Positions 34,267 through 43,832 of a stretch of DNA of 64,000 bases are shown piece after piece. This DNA comes from an uncultured Poribacteria bacterium (GTDB lineage Bacteria > Poribacteria > WGA-4E > WGA-3G): NCBI GenBank assembly GCA_958295855.1, contig OY282383.1, positions 4,258,481 through 4,322,480 on the forward strand, read 5' to 3'. Under the pieces are notes generated by a model. The model was given only the letters and a program-made list of their open reading frames with translations, did not search any database and was not told the DNA's origin. The translations under genes and the position numbers were made by a program. Position 1 is the stretch's first letter. The number at the start of each line of letters is the position of its first letter.

Positions 34267-35553
34267 CTAAAACAGGGCCAACAGTGCCTCTATTGCTTTC
34301 GCGCCGAGGGCAGACACAACGTTGGCGACGGCTATACTTGCGACGGCTCCAAGGATTAACTTCCATGGTGCCAGTGCACCTTCTAATTTTGCGACGGTTA
34401 CAGCGATTCTTCTTACCTCTTCGGTAAGGTTGTCGAACCGTCGATCTATTCTGTCGTGAACCTTTTCGTTGTCCTCGAAGCGTAACTCGGTTTTGGCATT
34501 GCTTTCTGCGACAGATGCGGTGAATTTTCGGACTTCCTCACTGAGGCTGTTGATGTGGGCATCGAGCCTGTCCGGCTCTGCATCCCTTTGGGCGAAATGC
34601 ATCTCTGCTTTGGTGTTGCTTTTCGCGATGGCTGTGGTGACTCTTTCTACTTCCTCGCTGAGGCTGTTGATGCGGGCATCGAGTCTGTCCTGCTCTGCAT
34701 CTCTTTGGGCAAAATGCATCTCTGCTTTGGCACTGCTTTCTGCGACAGATGCGGTGAATTTTCGGACTTCCTCACTGAGGCTGTTGATGTGGACATCGAG
34801 TCTGTCCTGCTCTGCATTCCTTTGGGCAAAATGCATCTCTGCTTTGGCACTGCTTTCGGCGATGGCTGTGGTGACTCTTTCTACTTCCTCACTGAGGCTG
34901 TTGATGCGGGCATCGAGTCTGTCCTGCTCTGCGTCTCTTTGGGCAAAATGCATCTCTGCTTTGGCGTTGCTTTCTGCGACAGATGCGGTGAATTTTCGGA
35001 CTTCCTCGCTGAGGCTGTTGATGTGGGCATCGAGCCTGTCCTGCTCTGCGTCTCTTTGGGCAAAATGCATCTCTGCTTTGGCGTTGCTTTTCGTGATGGC
35101 TGTGGTGACTCTTTCTACTTCTTCGCTGAGGCTGTTGATGCGGGCATCGAGTCTGTCCTGCTCTGCATCCCTTTGGGCAAAATGCATCTCTGCTTTGGCA
35201 CTGCTTTCTGCGACAGATGCGGTGAATTTTTGGACTTCCTCACTGAGGCTGTTGATGCGGGCATCGAGTCTGTCCTGCTCTGCATTCCTTTGGATAAAGT
35301 GCATCTCTGCTTTGACGTTGCTTTCGGCGAAGAGGCGCGCCGCTTCTGCCTGTGCCTTCGCGAGTTCATCCATGCGTTCGTCAAGTTTCACTTGGTTTTT
35401 CGTGTTTTGTGCAACGAGCACCCCCGTTTCCGCTTGCATCTTGGCAGCTTCAGCGAAGCGTTTTTCGTTCTCCGCGCGCATTTCAGCGATTTCGGCGAAG
35501 CGTTCATCGTCAATCCGAGCCAAATTGCTCTCTTGGGCCTCGTGTGTATTCAC
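34267..35553 (-). CDS. Coiled-coil protein with eight 39-residue repeats and a C-terminal membrane anchor
   Basis: About 428 residues. GTG at 35553 is preferred: AAGGAAAAA lies just before it, while the in-frame TTG at 35583 falls in a dispersed repeat. After an Ala-Glu-rich helix come eight repeats of 39 residues (AKAEMHFAQRDAEQDRLDAR then INSLSEEVERVTTAIAES). Two types alternate, ending VERVTTAIA or VRKFTASVA, so the higher unit is 78 residues. The last repeat is degenerate (KTELRFEDNEKVHDRIDRRF). A membrane helix ends the chain (WKLILGAVASIAVANVVSAL). A long rod anchored in the membrane is likely; partner unknown. DNA-level similarity between repeats is high, so recent expansion. Confidence 0.8.
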   Translation of the reverse strand: MNTHEAQESNLARIDDERFAEIAEMRAENEKRFAEAAKMQAETGVLVAQNTKNQVKLDERMDELAKAQAEAARLFAESNVKAEMHFIQRNAEQDRLDARINSLSEEVQKFTASVAESSAKAEMHFAQRDAEQDRLDARINSLSEEVERVTTAITKSNAKAEMHFAQRDAEQDRLDAHINSLSEEVRKFTASVAESNAKAEMHFAQRDAEQDRLDARINSLSEEVERVTTAIAESSAKAEMHFAQRNAEQDRLDVHINSLSEEVRKFTASVAESSAKAEMHFAQRDAEQDRLDARINSLSEEVERVTTAIAKSNTKAEMHFAQRDAEPDRLDAHINSLSEEVRKFTASVAESNAKTELRFEDNEKVHDRIDRRFDNLTEEVRRIAVTVAKLEGALAPWKLILGAVASIAVANVVSALGAKAIEALLALF

Positions 35554-35618
35554 AGATTTTTCCTTTTTTGGCGAAGCTTGCAAGCCAAAACTTGCTACTC
35601 AAATATTAGCCATGAGGC

Positions 35619-36038
35619 TTAGGGGGGTGACAGGTTCATGTGTTTTTTTCGGATGCTATCTAGGATGCCGTTGATAAACTTCGGAGAATCCGGGGTACTG
35701 TAAGATTTGGCAATCTCAATAGCCTCATTGATTGAGGTTGCTGCATCAATGTCGCTGATATAGAGGATTTCATACGTCGCGCATCGCAGGATAGACAGGT
35801 CTACGACTGGCATCCGGTGGAGTTTCCAATTTTTGGAGGTGTTTTGGAGTACCGCATCAATTGCCGCCAAATGGGCAGTGGTGCCGTCAACGAGTTGTTC
35901 TACGAACGGCCGAAGTTTCACTGCTGTGTCGTGGCTCTGCCAAAACCGTTCTATGACGAGTTGCACTGGTAGGGCTGTCTGTTGAATCTGATATAGCATT
36001 TGCATCGCGATAATGCGCGATTGTCTACGAGGTAACAT
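35619..36038 (-). CDS. nusB: Transcription antitermination factor NusB
   Basis: 139 residues from ATG 36038 (MLPRRQSRIIAMQMLYQ); AAGGAAA lies upstream, and the longer reading adds unrelated residues. All-helical NusB fold: RLRPFVEQL-type helix, LHRMPVVDLSILRCATYEILY and TSINEAIEIAKSYSTPDSPKFINGILDSI are the family blocks. With NusE it binds boxA RNA and supports rRNA transcription. It is not next to ribH, as it often is elsewhere. Confidence 0.92.
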   Translation of the reverse strand: MLPRRQSRIIAMQMLYQIQQTALPVQLVIERFWQSHDTAVKLRPFVEQLVDGTTAHLAAIDAVLQNTSKNWKLHRMPVVDLSILRCATYEILYISDIDAATSINEAIEIAKSYSTPDSPKFINGILDSIRKKHMNLSPP

Positions 36039-36353
36039 CACATTTCCTTGTTTGGTGCAGTCTTGGAAGCCAAACGTTATATAAAGATTCTTAAATTTTA
36101 TTGGCACTGCGTGAAGGTATTCTCCATTACGTGTACGCTATTGTGTATTATACACGATTTTAGACAGGATGTCAAGCGAAAATGCGGGTAGAATCTCAAT
36201 CAGAAGATTTAGATTCTGGGAAACTAAAGTAAGAGCGGGTGTCCTACTATAGACAGGTTGGTGCTATGGCCCGAAGAAGAGGCGCGGGCTAAGGGTGCAC
36301 CGTTCCGCAAAGTGAAGGCGCGGTTGGGAACCACGCCTTTTCGACAGATGCGG

Positions 36354-37700
36354 TTATTCGTTCTCGGATTTGTCCTGGAGTGCTTCTACTACCAAATATT
36401 CTAACAATACACCTCTGGCATCGGTCGAGATGAGTGTGCCATCCCTTGCGATGAGCCACGGTGCAGGGATACCATCAATGCCATACTGTTGTACAAGGGG
36501 GCTCTCAAACCCTTGTCCGCTGAAAATCTGCCGCCAAGGAATGTCATTTTCCTTGAGGTAATTTCGCAGTTCCGCTTCCTCATCATCAAGACTCACCCCG
36601 ATGATGTCAAATCCTTGATCTTTATAGGTATCGTAGACGTTTTTAAGGTTGGGCATCTCTACGATGCAGAAACCGCACCAGACTGCCCAAAAGTCGAGTA
36701 GGACGACTTTCCCGCGATATTGCTGCAGCGAGATTGGATTGCCATCAAGGTCGGTTGCTGAATCCACGTCGCTTCTGGGCGCGTTCGCCGCAAAAAAATC
36801 GGGGACAGGCTTTCCAATCAACTCTGGCGAGGGTTCAGCCTTTCGTTGATAGTCAATTGCCAGCTCCACTTCACCTAATTCCTGATGAAGATGAGCAAGT
36901 TTTCTAAGAACACCCCGGTCGTTTGGGGCCTGCGCCTCAAGTTTTTTGAAGGTCTCAAATACTTCTTCATCCCGCTTCATCATTTCAAGCAGCTCAGCGA
37001 GGTAAAAATGTGCTTTAATGTTATCGGGTTTGATAACCGATTTGAAACGGTTAATTAGACTTTCTATGCCTTCCTCACGTCCGGCTTTAATGTAGAGGCG
37101 GGCAAGCGTAAGATAGACATCGAAAAAACTTTCATTATCCGGTTGTCGCTGAAGTCCCTTTTCCAAAGCAACAATGGCTTTTTGGGGAGTTCCATACATC
37201 TCTTCCGGTGCGGATTCCCAAACATGCGATGAGGGATATACCTTAAAGGAGAAACTCAAATTGAGGCAGTCAAAGGGTTGATTTGCATGATGCCGACAAC
37301 GGACGAGCGGCATGGCATCGCCATACATCTTGCGTTGTTCAATTTTCTCCGCTCGGTATTCCGGATGAAACTGGTATCCATAACTGACGGGCATTTTCGG
37401 GTCTGCGTTGCTAGAAAAAAGTGGCTTGCCACCGAGTTCATCTGCTGGACAAAGCAAGAAGTTCGCGTCTGGCAGATATTTGGGGTGAAGCACTGAGAGC
37501 CACTCCGGATAGTCCCCGTTTTCATTGTGGTATGCTTGAACCGCCTTGCCAATTGCAAGCAGGTTTTGGGTGCAAATGTCAATGTTCTTCTGGTTTTTTG
37601 CGGCAGCGGGATCTTCAGTCGATTTTTGTGCTGCTATGCCTATACTTACAGAAGTAATCGACAAACCCAAGACAGCTCCTAAGGTCAAAATTAAGCTCAT
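36354..37700 (-). CDS. Exported TlpA-like thioredoxin protein with TPR and pseudopilin-like region
   Basis: About 448 residues from ATG 37700, chosen for AAAGGAG 8 bases upstream and the signal peptide that follows (ILTLGAVLGLSITSVSIGIAA). Residues ~40-120 resemble the C-terminal part of type II pseudopilin-like proteins (NLLAIGKAVQAYHNENGDYPEWL, LCPAD). TPR-like helices follow (~175-290), then a TlpA/ResA thioredoxin with active site WAVWCGFC. The last ~150 residues are almost identical to the C-terminus of the selenoprotein next door, while the N-terminal halves are unrelated. Probably a periplasmic disulfide reductase. Confidence 0.8.
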   Translation of the reverse strand: MSLILTLGAVLGLSITSVSIGIAAQKSTEDPAAAKNQKNIDICTQNLLAIGKAVQAYHNENGDYPEWLSVLHPKYLPDANFLLCPADELGGKPLFSSNADPKMPVSYGYQFHPEYRAEKIEQRKMYGDAMPLVRCRHHANQPFDCLNLSFSFKVYPSSHVWESAPEEMYGTPQKAIVALEKGLQRQPDNESFFDVYLTLARLYIKAGREEGIESLINRFKSVIKPDNIKAHFYLAELLEMMKRDEEVFETFKKLEAQAPNDRGVLRKLAHLHQELGEVELAIDYQRKAEPSPELIGKPVPDFFAANAPRSDVDSATDLDGNPISLQQYRGKVVLLDFWAVWCGFCIVEMPNLKNVYDTYKDQGFDIIGVSLDDEEAELRNYLKENDIPWRQIFSGQGFESPLVQQYGIDGIPAPWLIARDGTLISTDARGVLLEYLVVEALQDKSENE

Positions 37701-37852
37701 TTGATATGCTCCTTTCTTCGTTTTCGTGTCGTAATAGACATATTGATCGTAACCCATCAAAAGAGAATCTATAAACATTGCGCCCTTACAGGAGGGCTTG
37801 ATTTTCGGGTTGTAGGCGCGGTTTGAAACCGCGCCTTTTGCGTAGAACGCCG

Positions 37853-39667
37853 CTACGGGTTCTTGGATTTATCCGCCACCGCCTCTGCCACCACCCGTTC
37901 TAAATCTTCCCCTACGAGGCGTTTTAAGTCAGAACTTCTGGCTTTAAGAGAGATGAGCTTGCCATCCCTATCGATAAGCCACCGGGCTGGAATAGAGAGA
38001 ACGCCATACTGTTGTGCAAGGGGGCACTGCCGTTCTTGCCCGCTAAAAATCTGCCTCCAAGGGATGTCATTTTCCTTGAGGTAGTTTCGCAGTTTCGTTT
38101 CATCAGTGTCGAGGTTAACCCCGATGATGTCAAATCCCTCATCTTTATAGGTATCGTAAACCTTTTTGACAGTCGGCATCTCTCCGATGCAGAAACCGCA
38201 CCAGACCGCCCAGAAATCGAGTAAGACGACTTTCCCGCGATATTGCTGCAGCGAAATCGGATTGCCATCAAGGTCGGTTGCTGAATCCACGTCGCAAAAA
38301 TCAGGCACAGGTTTTCCAATCAATGCCAGCGTAGGCTCAGCCTTTCTGCGGTATTCTATTGCTAGTTCGGCGTTGCCTAACGCTTCATGGAGCTCGGCAA
38401 GTCTCCGAGATATACTGCGCCTTTCCGGGTACTGCTCTTCAAGTTTCTTAAAACGTTGGAGCATCTCCTTATCCCGATTCGCCTTTTGTACCGCACCGTC
38501 TATACTCGCAGATGACTTTAGCAACTCTAAATATAGGGGTATCCGCTCATGACGAGGTAGATAATCACGAGCAAGTAAACTCCTACCGGGTAGATGTTCA
38601 ATTACTTCTAATTCGGGGGACAGTGTCAGAATGTCTACAGAATCGGTGTAATGTTGTTGGAGTTTCGTTGCCAAAGCACCAGCGGCTGCCCCTTTGGCAC
38701 CTGCTTGCAGCTCAGGCAACTCCCTCAGCAAGACCCAGACGTTCACAAAGTGTGTGTTGAGCAGTTTGATAATTTTCGATGAGGAGAGCGGACCCGCTCT
38801 CAAAATTTTGCCGCTCCCTCAGCACGATTCATCGTCGAGTACACCAAATAAAAGTACCGCATGAATCGGACGAGTCGATGCTTTCGCGAGTTCAACCGCA
38901 TCTTCAATCGGTGTCCACTCAATCTCAGCGAACTTGTATTTTTCCCCAAGGGCATTCTGAAACCTTTGCCTGGCTTCTGCCTCAGTGATGACTGCTTCCC
39001 AAGCAATTGATTTTGGTTGCGTTTGTGATAAATTGCAGAGTTCCATGCGAGGAACGAACCCCAAATCGTGAGATGTAAAAGCACCGATAGCAACATTACT
39101 ATTGCGGGTGGGAAGCGATAGCGTAAAATGACAAACCGTTCCCCGGTTAAGATTGATTACCAGATGTCCAGCAAATTGTGCTGGCATAAAATAGGCACCG
39201 ATGGACGCGTCCAGTGTGAAGCACGCGTGAATTCGGAAGACAATGTCAGCGTATTCAGACGACAGTGCCCGTAAGCACGCTTTCGCTCCGTTCTCACCAT
39301 GCGCTTGCGTTCCGTTCTCACCATGTCTGAGATTCATTGTTGCGCCTGGGTGAAACTGGCGAAGAAAGGGGAGAATCTCCTCCGCATCCAGGTCCCAGAC
39401 ATCCCCTACGTTAGCGGTTGATGGTGAGAGAAAGATTTGGAAATCCGCTGTGCTGTAGTTCTTCAGCGGATGTGCCGGTCCGGGATTGAACAACTCCAAC
39501 CACTCTTCCCACGCCATATTCACCGGCTCTGGCCACTGTGTTTTGGCTCGATTAAACTTTTCTTCTGTTGAGCGATGCAAGTTAGTTGCTGTATTTTCAA
39601 TCGCATCCCAATGTGCCTGCACCGGGACATTCCATCTACTGCTAAGCATGTCGCTAAAGTCTACCAT
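37853..39667 (-). CDS. Selenoprotein N (SelN/SEPN1) homologue fused to TlpA thioredoxin, UGA read as selenocysteine
   Basis: Two open frames, 38819-39667 and 37853-38818, are in the same phase and separated only by a TGA at 38819-38821. Read through, they give 604 residues with Sec at 283. Flanking residues HAVLLFGVLDDESC-U-GSGK are the SelN signature (human: ALDDQSC-U-GSGR). The upstream part (IVFRIHACF, MPAQFAGHLVIN, VPRMEL) and downstream LLNTHFVNVWVLLRELPEL also match SelN. After helical repeats (~400-450) comes a thioredoxin with WAVWCGFC. A GC-rich hairpin suited to a bacterial SECIS follows the UGA. Animal SelN is an ER redox protein; no EF-hand is present here. ATG 39667 has AAGG close upstream. 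SelA/SelB genes are not in the window. Confidence 0.85.
38784..38821 (-). promoter_or_regulatory. Bacterial SECIS-like hairpin with its UGA codon
   Basis: On the minus strand the UGA (38821-38819) is followed after 17 bases by GAGAGCGG-GT-CCGCTCTC (38801-38784), a perfect 8-bp stem. The apical GU is 25 bases past the UGA, within the spacing known for SelB-binding elements, and it presents the G and U expected in the loop. Confidence 0.7.
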
Positions 39668-39709
39668 CACCTTATTTTGCCTCTTGTTGTTCGGACGCTC
39701 TATAAATAC

Positions 39710-41275
39710 TTAATCGGAGAGAAGTGCTTCAATCATCCAAATTAAGGGTTGACCGTTTATGAGATACGAACTATTAAAAGTGTATTGCCAATTCCCTTCT
39801 TTATCAATCATGATAAAAAAGGGTATCGCTTCAATCTGATAAGCCTTACTCACCTGTCGCTGCCGGTCAAGCAGAACGGGCCACGGTGGTTGATGTTCAT
39901 CTAAAGACTTCCGCACTTGTTGAGGGGTTTCACCATCATTGATGCCCAAAACGACGACCTCATCGTTTTTGCTGAAGTGCTTATAGACAATTTTGACTTC
40001 CTGGAGCGCCATGTTGCAGGGGCCACACCACGAAGCACCAACATCAAGCAGAACAACCTTTCCAGACATCGCCGATAGTGTATAGGTTTCGCCCTGCAAA
40101 GTTTCTAAACGAAAATCCGTTGCTTTCTTATCAAGTTTGTTTGTAATAAGTTTCTGGCGGATTTTTTCGCGATCGGCAGCTTCTCGACCCCGGTATGCCG
40201 CTTCGGTGTCTTTGAGGAATGCTTCAAACGTATCGGTGGTTTCTCCTCGCGCTATTTGATGATAGACACGTTCCAATCCAGCCACACCTTCCACGTGAGG
40301 TGTCTGCGCAAAGTGTGCATCGGCATAGTAGCACCTGGCTTTTTCCCATTCACCGATTCCTTCTGCCGACCGGCCCAACATATAGAAGTAATTGATGGTA
40401 CTCTTGTCGAACCTTGTCCAGAGGGATTCCAAAAAATCCGGTGCGTTTGCGACAAGTCCATCATAAGCTTCTCTCCATCGTTCCTGCTGGAGAAAGATTT
40501 CCGCGCGTAAACGCGAGATCTTCTTGTACGCTTTTTCTACGGATGCTTTGTTGTTTTCGACGAGCCACGTCTGTTCCTCCCCTAGTCTGATTTCAGCAAG
40601 GTCTAACGTTTCATAAGCTTTGTCTAATCGGTTGTTAAACTTCAGCCGCCGTTCAACTGCCTCAGTATACGCCCAACCGAAATACTGCTGTGTTTCCCGG
40701 CACATGGAAAGATGTGCGTTCAAGAGTCCATCAATAAGTTCATCAAGAACATCATCACTTGCCAGAGAAGCATCTTGCTCGACTAACTCCAGCATTTTTT
40801 TATAGGCTAACATATACCAAGACGATGGGCCATCTGAGATGGTGCACTCATTAATGAGGCGCTGGTAATAGTGCCACTGTTGACATGCATCTTCGCTCCG
40901 TTGGGCTAACCCTAACAGTGCGGACAGATAAACTTTAGTTCTGGGGTATTGCAACATCTTATCAAACAAACTGCTTGGGACATTCTTTGCGCGACCGGGG
41001 AGGCGTTTATATCCCCAGTGGGCTGTGTTTAATACTTCAGGGGTTTCTGGCTGTGTCCTCAGCAGCGTTTCGATTTCAGGGGAAATCCTTTTTTTTGCGT
41101 CCTGCTCTGAAAACATTTCGGCGATGAGTCTCCATCGAGAACCGTAAGCCTTCAAGTCCGCCGGATTCGATTCTAGTGCACGTTCGCTAATCTCTAAAGC
41201 CTTCTCAAATTCACCTAATTTACGGTGGTTTTCAATCTCTGTTGCCAAATTCTGTTGATGCTTATCGTCTGTCAT
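39710..41275 (-). CDS. TPR-rich thioredoxin (TlpA-like) protein
   Basis: 521 residues; GAGG 8 bases before the ATG, no signal peptide. Residues 1-~370 are helical repeats (LGEFEKALEISERALESNPADLKAY and later GEWEKARCYYADAHF). The C-terminal ~140 residues are a redoxin domain with active site VGASWCGPCNMALQEVK and cis-Pro AIPFFIMIDKEG. It starts the three-gene thioredoxin run with 37853-39667 and 36354-37700 (gap 42 bases to the SelN gene), so co-transcription is likely. A reductant or holder for SelN is an inference. Confidence 0.8.
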   Translation of the reverse strand: MTDDKHQQNLATEIENHRKLGEFEKALEISERALESNPADLKAYGSRWRLIAEMFSEQDAKKRISPEIETLLRTQPETPEVLNTAHWGYKRLPGRAKNVPSSLFDKMLQYPRTKVYLSALLGLAQRSEDACQQWHYYQRLINECTISDGPSSWYMLAYKKMLELVEQDASLASDDVLDELIDGLLNAHLSMCRETQQYFGWAYTEAVERRLKFNNRLDKAYETLDLAEIRLGEEQTWLVENNKASVEKAYKKISRLRAEIFLQQERWREAYDGLVANAPDFLESLWTRFDKSTINYFYMLGRSAEGIGEWEKARCYYADAHFAQTPHVEGVAGLERVYHQIARGETTDTFEAFLKDTEAAYRGREAADREKIRQKLITNKLDKKATDFRLETLQGETYTLSAMSGKVVLLDVGASWCGPCNMALQEVKIVYKHFSKNDEVVVLGINDGETPQQVRKSLDEHQPPWPVLLDRQRQVSKAYQIEAIPFFIMIDKEGNWQYTFNSSYLINGQPLIWMIEALLSD

Positions 41276-41642
41276 TTATCTGCCTCACTTTGGTGTTCAC
41301 AGAAAATCCGGACCCTATACATAGGGTCATCCATATTAGCAAATTTCCTAAAAACGTCAAGGAAAAATCGGCGGGCGATTGGCGAGGTTTCCATGCCTGT
41401 GCCAATCGCCCGCCATCGTTTTTCGTGTTTTGGGTGTAGGGGTATGATGCTTTAGATTGTCCGATAAAAATGTGTTTTTCCACCCATTCGATACACGCGT
41501 TCGCGTCTGTGTTATGAAAAGAGGTGGCCCGGCCCGGCAGCACGCCACTGATACGAGACGCACCTCTTTCATCCGCGTCATCCGTGAAATCCGTGAAATC
41601 CGCGATTCAGACAGAAGCGAAGTCGCGCTCGGGAGAGCACTC
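41276..41642. repeat. Gap with dispersed repeats
   Basis: No gene seen. It contains 'catccgtgaaatccgtgaaatccgcgattcagac' (41577-41613), the family that also cuts the signal-peptide gene at 16553, and gcgctcgggagagcactcctac, which overlaps the stop of the next gene. Confidence 0.65.
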
Positions 41643-43706
41643 CTACTCCGTTTTTGAGGCAGCAATGACTTTCTGTGCAACATCATCAGGGACGACCTCG
41701 TAGCGGGCGAATTCCATCGTGAAGTTGCCGCGCGCACTCGTCATTGACTTCAGATCGATCGAATACCGGAGCATCTCCGCAAGCGGAACTTGTGCCTGAA
41801 TTATTTGCTTTCTCCCCATCTGCTCAACACCCATCACCTGCCCACGCCGTCCGTTCAGATCCCCGATGATATTTCCCATAAACTGTTCCGGCACCGTGAT
41901 CGTGACGTTCATAACCGGTTCAAGCAGGCCCGGGTCGGCTTGTTCCGCAGCGGCAGCAAATGCGATTGAACCTGCGATTTGAAACGCCATATCCGAAGAA
42001 TCGACAGGATGATATTTGCCATCATAGAGGTCGATTTGGATATCAACAACGGGGTATCCAGCAATTAATCCCCTATCCATCCGCTCGCGGATTCCTTTCT
42101 CCACAGCCGGAATGTAGTTGCGCGGAATAGAACCACCCACAATGTTGTTAACAAATTCAAAACCTTCGCCGCGTTGCAAGGGCGCGAGATTAATCCAGAC
42201 ATCTCCGAACTGCCCTCTGCCACCAGATTGGCGTTTATGCCTTCCTTGGATCTTCTGGACGCGCCGGCGAATCGTCTCCCGATACGGTACCTTCGGTGGT
42301 AACACCTCGGTCTCTACCCCAAATTTATCCGCCATTCGTCCCCTATTTACGGTGATGTGAAGGTCGCCAAGCCCGGAGACGAGCAGTTGCTTGGTGATTT
42401 CATTACGCTCAATTCTGAACACCGGATCCTCTTCGGACATTCGGGTGAGTGCTGTCATCAACTTTTCATCATCGCCTTCACGCGTCGGTCGGATAGCATA
42501 AGAGAGGACAGAGTTCGGAAATTCAATGCCTGCAAGTTGGATGGGCGCATCCGTAGCGCACAACGTATCACCTGTCTGGGTTACCGAGAGTTTGGTCAGC
42601 GCGCCGATATCTCCTGCTTCCACATGGGGCGTGCTAATCGCATTCTTGCCGTTCATGAACGCCGTTTTTCCGAGTCGTTCAATCTGCCCTCGGGTCGAAT
42701 TGCTGACTTGCGAATCCCCGTGCAACTTGCCGGAGTAGACTCTGAAGAAGCTCAATTGGCCCGCAAACGGGTCGGCAATTGTTTTGAAAATCACAGCGGA
42801 CATCGGTGCATCTGTTGAAGGTTCGCGGCTCTCCTCTTCCTGCTCAACACTTTTGGCTGCACCTACATCCACGGGGGATGGCACACAGTTCAGCAGCGTA
42901 TCCATCAACTGTTGCACCCCAACATTGTTCAAAGCAGAACCACACAACACGGGAACAAACTGATTCTCGAAAATCCCGATTTGCAAGCCGTTCTGAATTT
43001 CTTCATCAGACAATTCGCCTTCAAAAAACTTCTCAATCAACTCATCATCGCTTTCGGCGGCAACTTCAACAAGTGCTTCCCGGGTCTCTTCAGCCTGCGT
43101 CTCTAATTCTGCGGGTATCTCTGCTTTTGCCACGCGCTTGCTGCCATCAGGTTGCATATAGGCAGCCTTATGAATGACATCGACGACCCCGGCAAACTGT
43201 GCCTCTTTTCCAATCGGGAGTTGCATTGGGACGGGCCGCGTCTCTAGAATGTCCTCAAGACTTGCCAGCGCGTTTTCAAAACTGGCACCCTCTTTATCCA
43301 TTTTATTGATAAAAATGAGCCGTGGCAGTTGGTATGTATCCGCTACTTCCCATACCTTTTCTGTGCCCCCTTCAACACCGGTTGTTGCATCGACGACGAC
43401 GATAACTGCATCCACGATTCGCAAAACACTGTGAAGGTCTCCGTAAAAATCCTCAGCACCGGGGGTATCAATCAGATTTAGTTTATGTCCTTCCCACTCC
43501 GCAATACACACCGAACAGTTGAGGGTAGTTTTGCGTTCTATCTCGTCTGCGGCATAGTCCGCTACAGAATTTCCGCTATCGACAGCCCCCATGCGCTCAA
43601 TGGCTCCGCCGTTGCAGAGCATCGCTTCCACCAGCGATGTCTTGCCTGCTCCTGAATGTGCAATAATTCCAATGTTCCGGATCTGGTCCGTCCTGTATTG
43701 TTTCAT
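41643..43706 (-). CDS. Elongation factor G-2-like translational GTPase
   Basis: 687 residues from ATG 43706 (MKQYRTDQIRNIGIIAHSGA). G1 is AHSGAGKTSL instead of AHIDAGKTT, G3 DTPGAEDF and G4 NKMDKEG. The usual G2 'RGITI' is replaced by ERKTTLNCSV. These changes mark the EF-G-2/FusA2 group, a paralogue of the essential EF-G whose role varies (translocation without normal GTP turnover, or ribosome rescue). Domain IV (RGRMADKFGVETEVLPPKVPY; GGRGQFGDVWI) and domain V are complete. The stop codon lies in a repeat (ggagtaggagtgctctcc). The true EF-G must be elsewhere. Confidence 0.9.
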   Translation of the reverse strand: MKQYRTDQIRNIGIIAHSGAGKTSLVEAMLCNGGAIERMGAVDSGNSVADYAADEIERKTTLNCSVCIAEWEGHKLNLIDTPGAEDFYGDLHSVLRIVDAVIVVVDATTGVEGGTEKVWEVADTYQLPRLIFINKMDKEGASFENALASLEDILETRPVPMQLPIGKEAQFAGVVDVIHKAAYMQPDGSKRVAKAEIPAELETQAEETREALVEVAAESDDELIEKFFEGELSDEEIQNGLQIGIFENQFVPVLCGSALNNVGVQQLMDTLLNCVPSPVDVGAAKSVEQEEESREPSTDAPMSAVIFKTIADPFAGQLSFFRVYSGKLHGDSQVSNSTRGQIERLGKTAFMNGKNAISTPHVEAGDIGALTKLSVTQTGDTLCATDAPIQLAGIEFPNSVLSYAIRPTREGDDEKLMTALTRMSEEDPVFRIERNEITKQLLVSGLGDLHITVNRGRMADKFGVETEVLPPKVPYRETIRRRVQKIQGRHKRQSGGRGQFGDVWINLAPLQRGEGFEFVNNIVGGSIPRNYIPAVEKGIRERMDRGLIAGYPVVDIQIDLYDGKYHPVDSSDMAFQIAGSIAFAAAAEQADPGLLEPVMNVTITVPEQFMGNIIGDLNGRRGQVMGVEQMGRKQIIQAQVPLAEMLRYSIDLKSMTSARGNFTMEFARYEVVPDDVAQKVIAASKTE

Positions 43707-43832
43707 ACCTGTTAAAATCTCTCCTTTTGCTGTTAACCACACGGAATAGAGCAAACTATGCCGTTAAAACTTAATTATTTTAGCACAGTATCGCGAAAAT
43801 GTCAAGAAAAATAACTGACATTGCACGCCTCA

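Noticed and set aside
34469..35674. Long plus-strand open frames (401 and 355 residues) opposite the coiled-coil gene
   Set aside because: They are mirror frames of the 117-bp repeats: a repeat free of stops in one unit stays open in all. They have no ribosome site and low-complexity Ser/Leu or Cys/Phe composition.
38784..38821. The TGA between the two SelN halves as a nonsense mutation or two separate genes
   Set aside because: The downstream frame has no ATG or ribosome site near the break (its first possible start is TTG inside the conserved motif). The UGA falls exactly at the SelN selenocysteine position.
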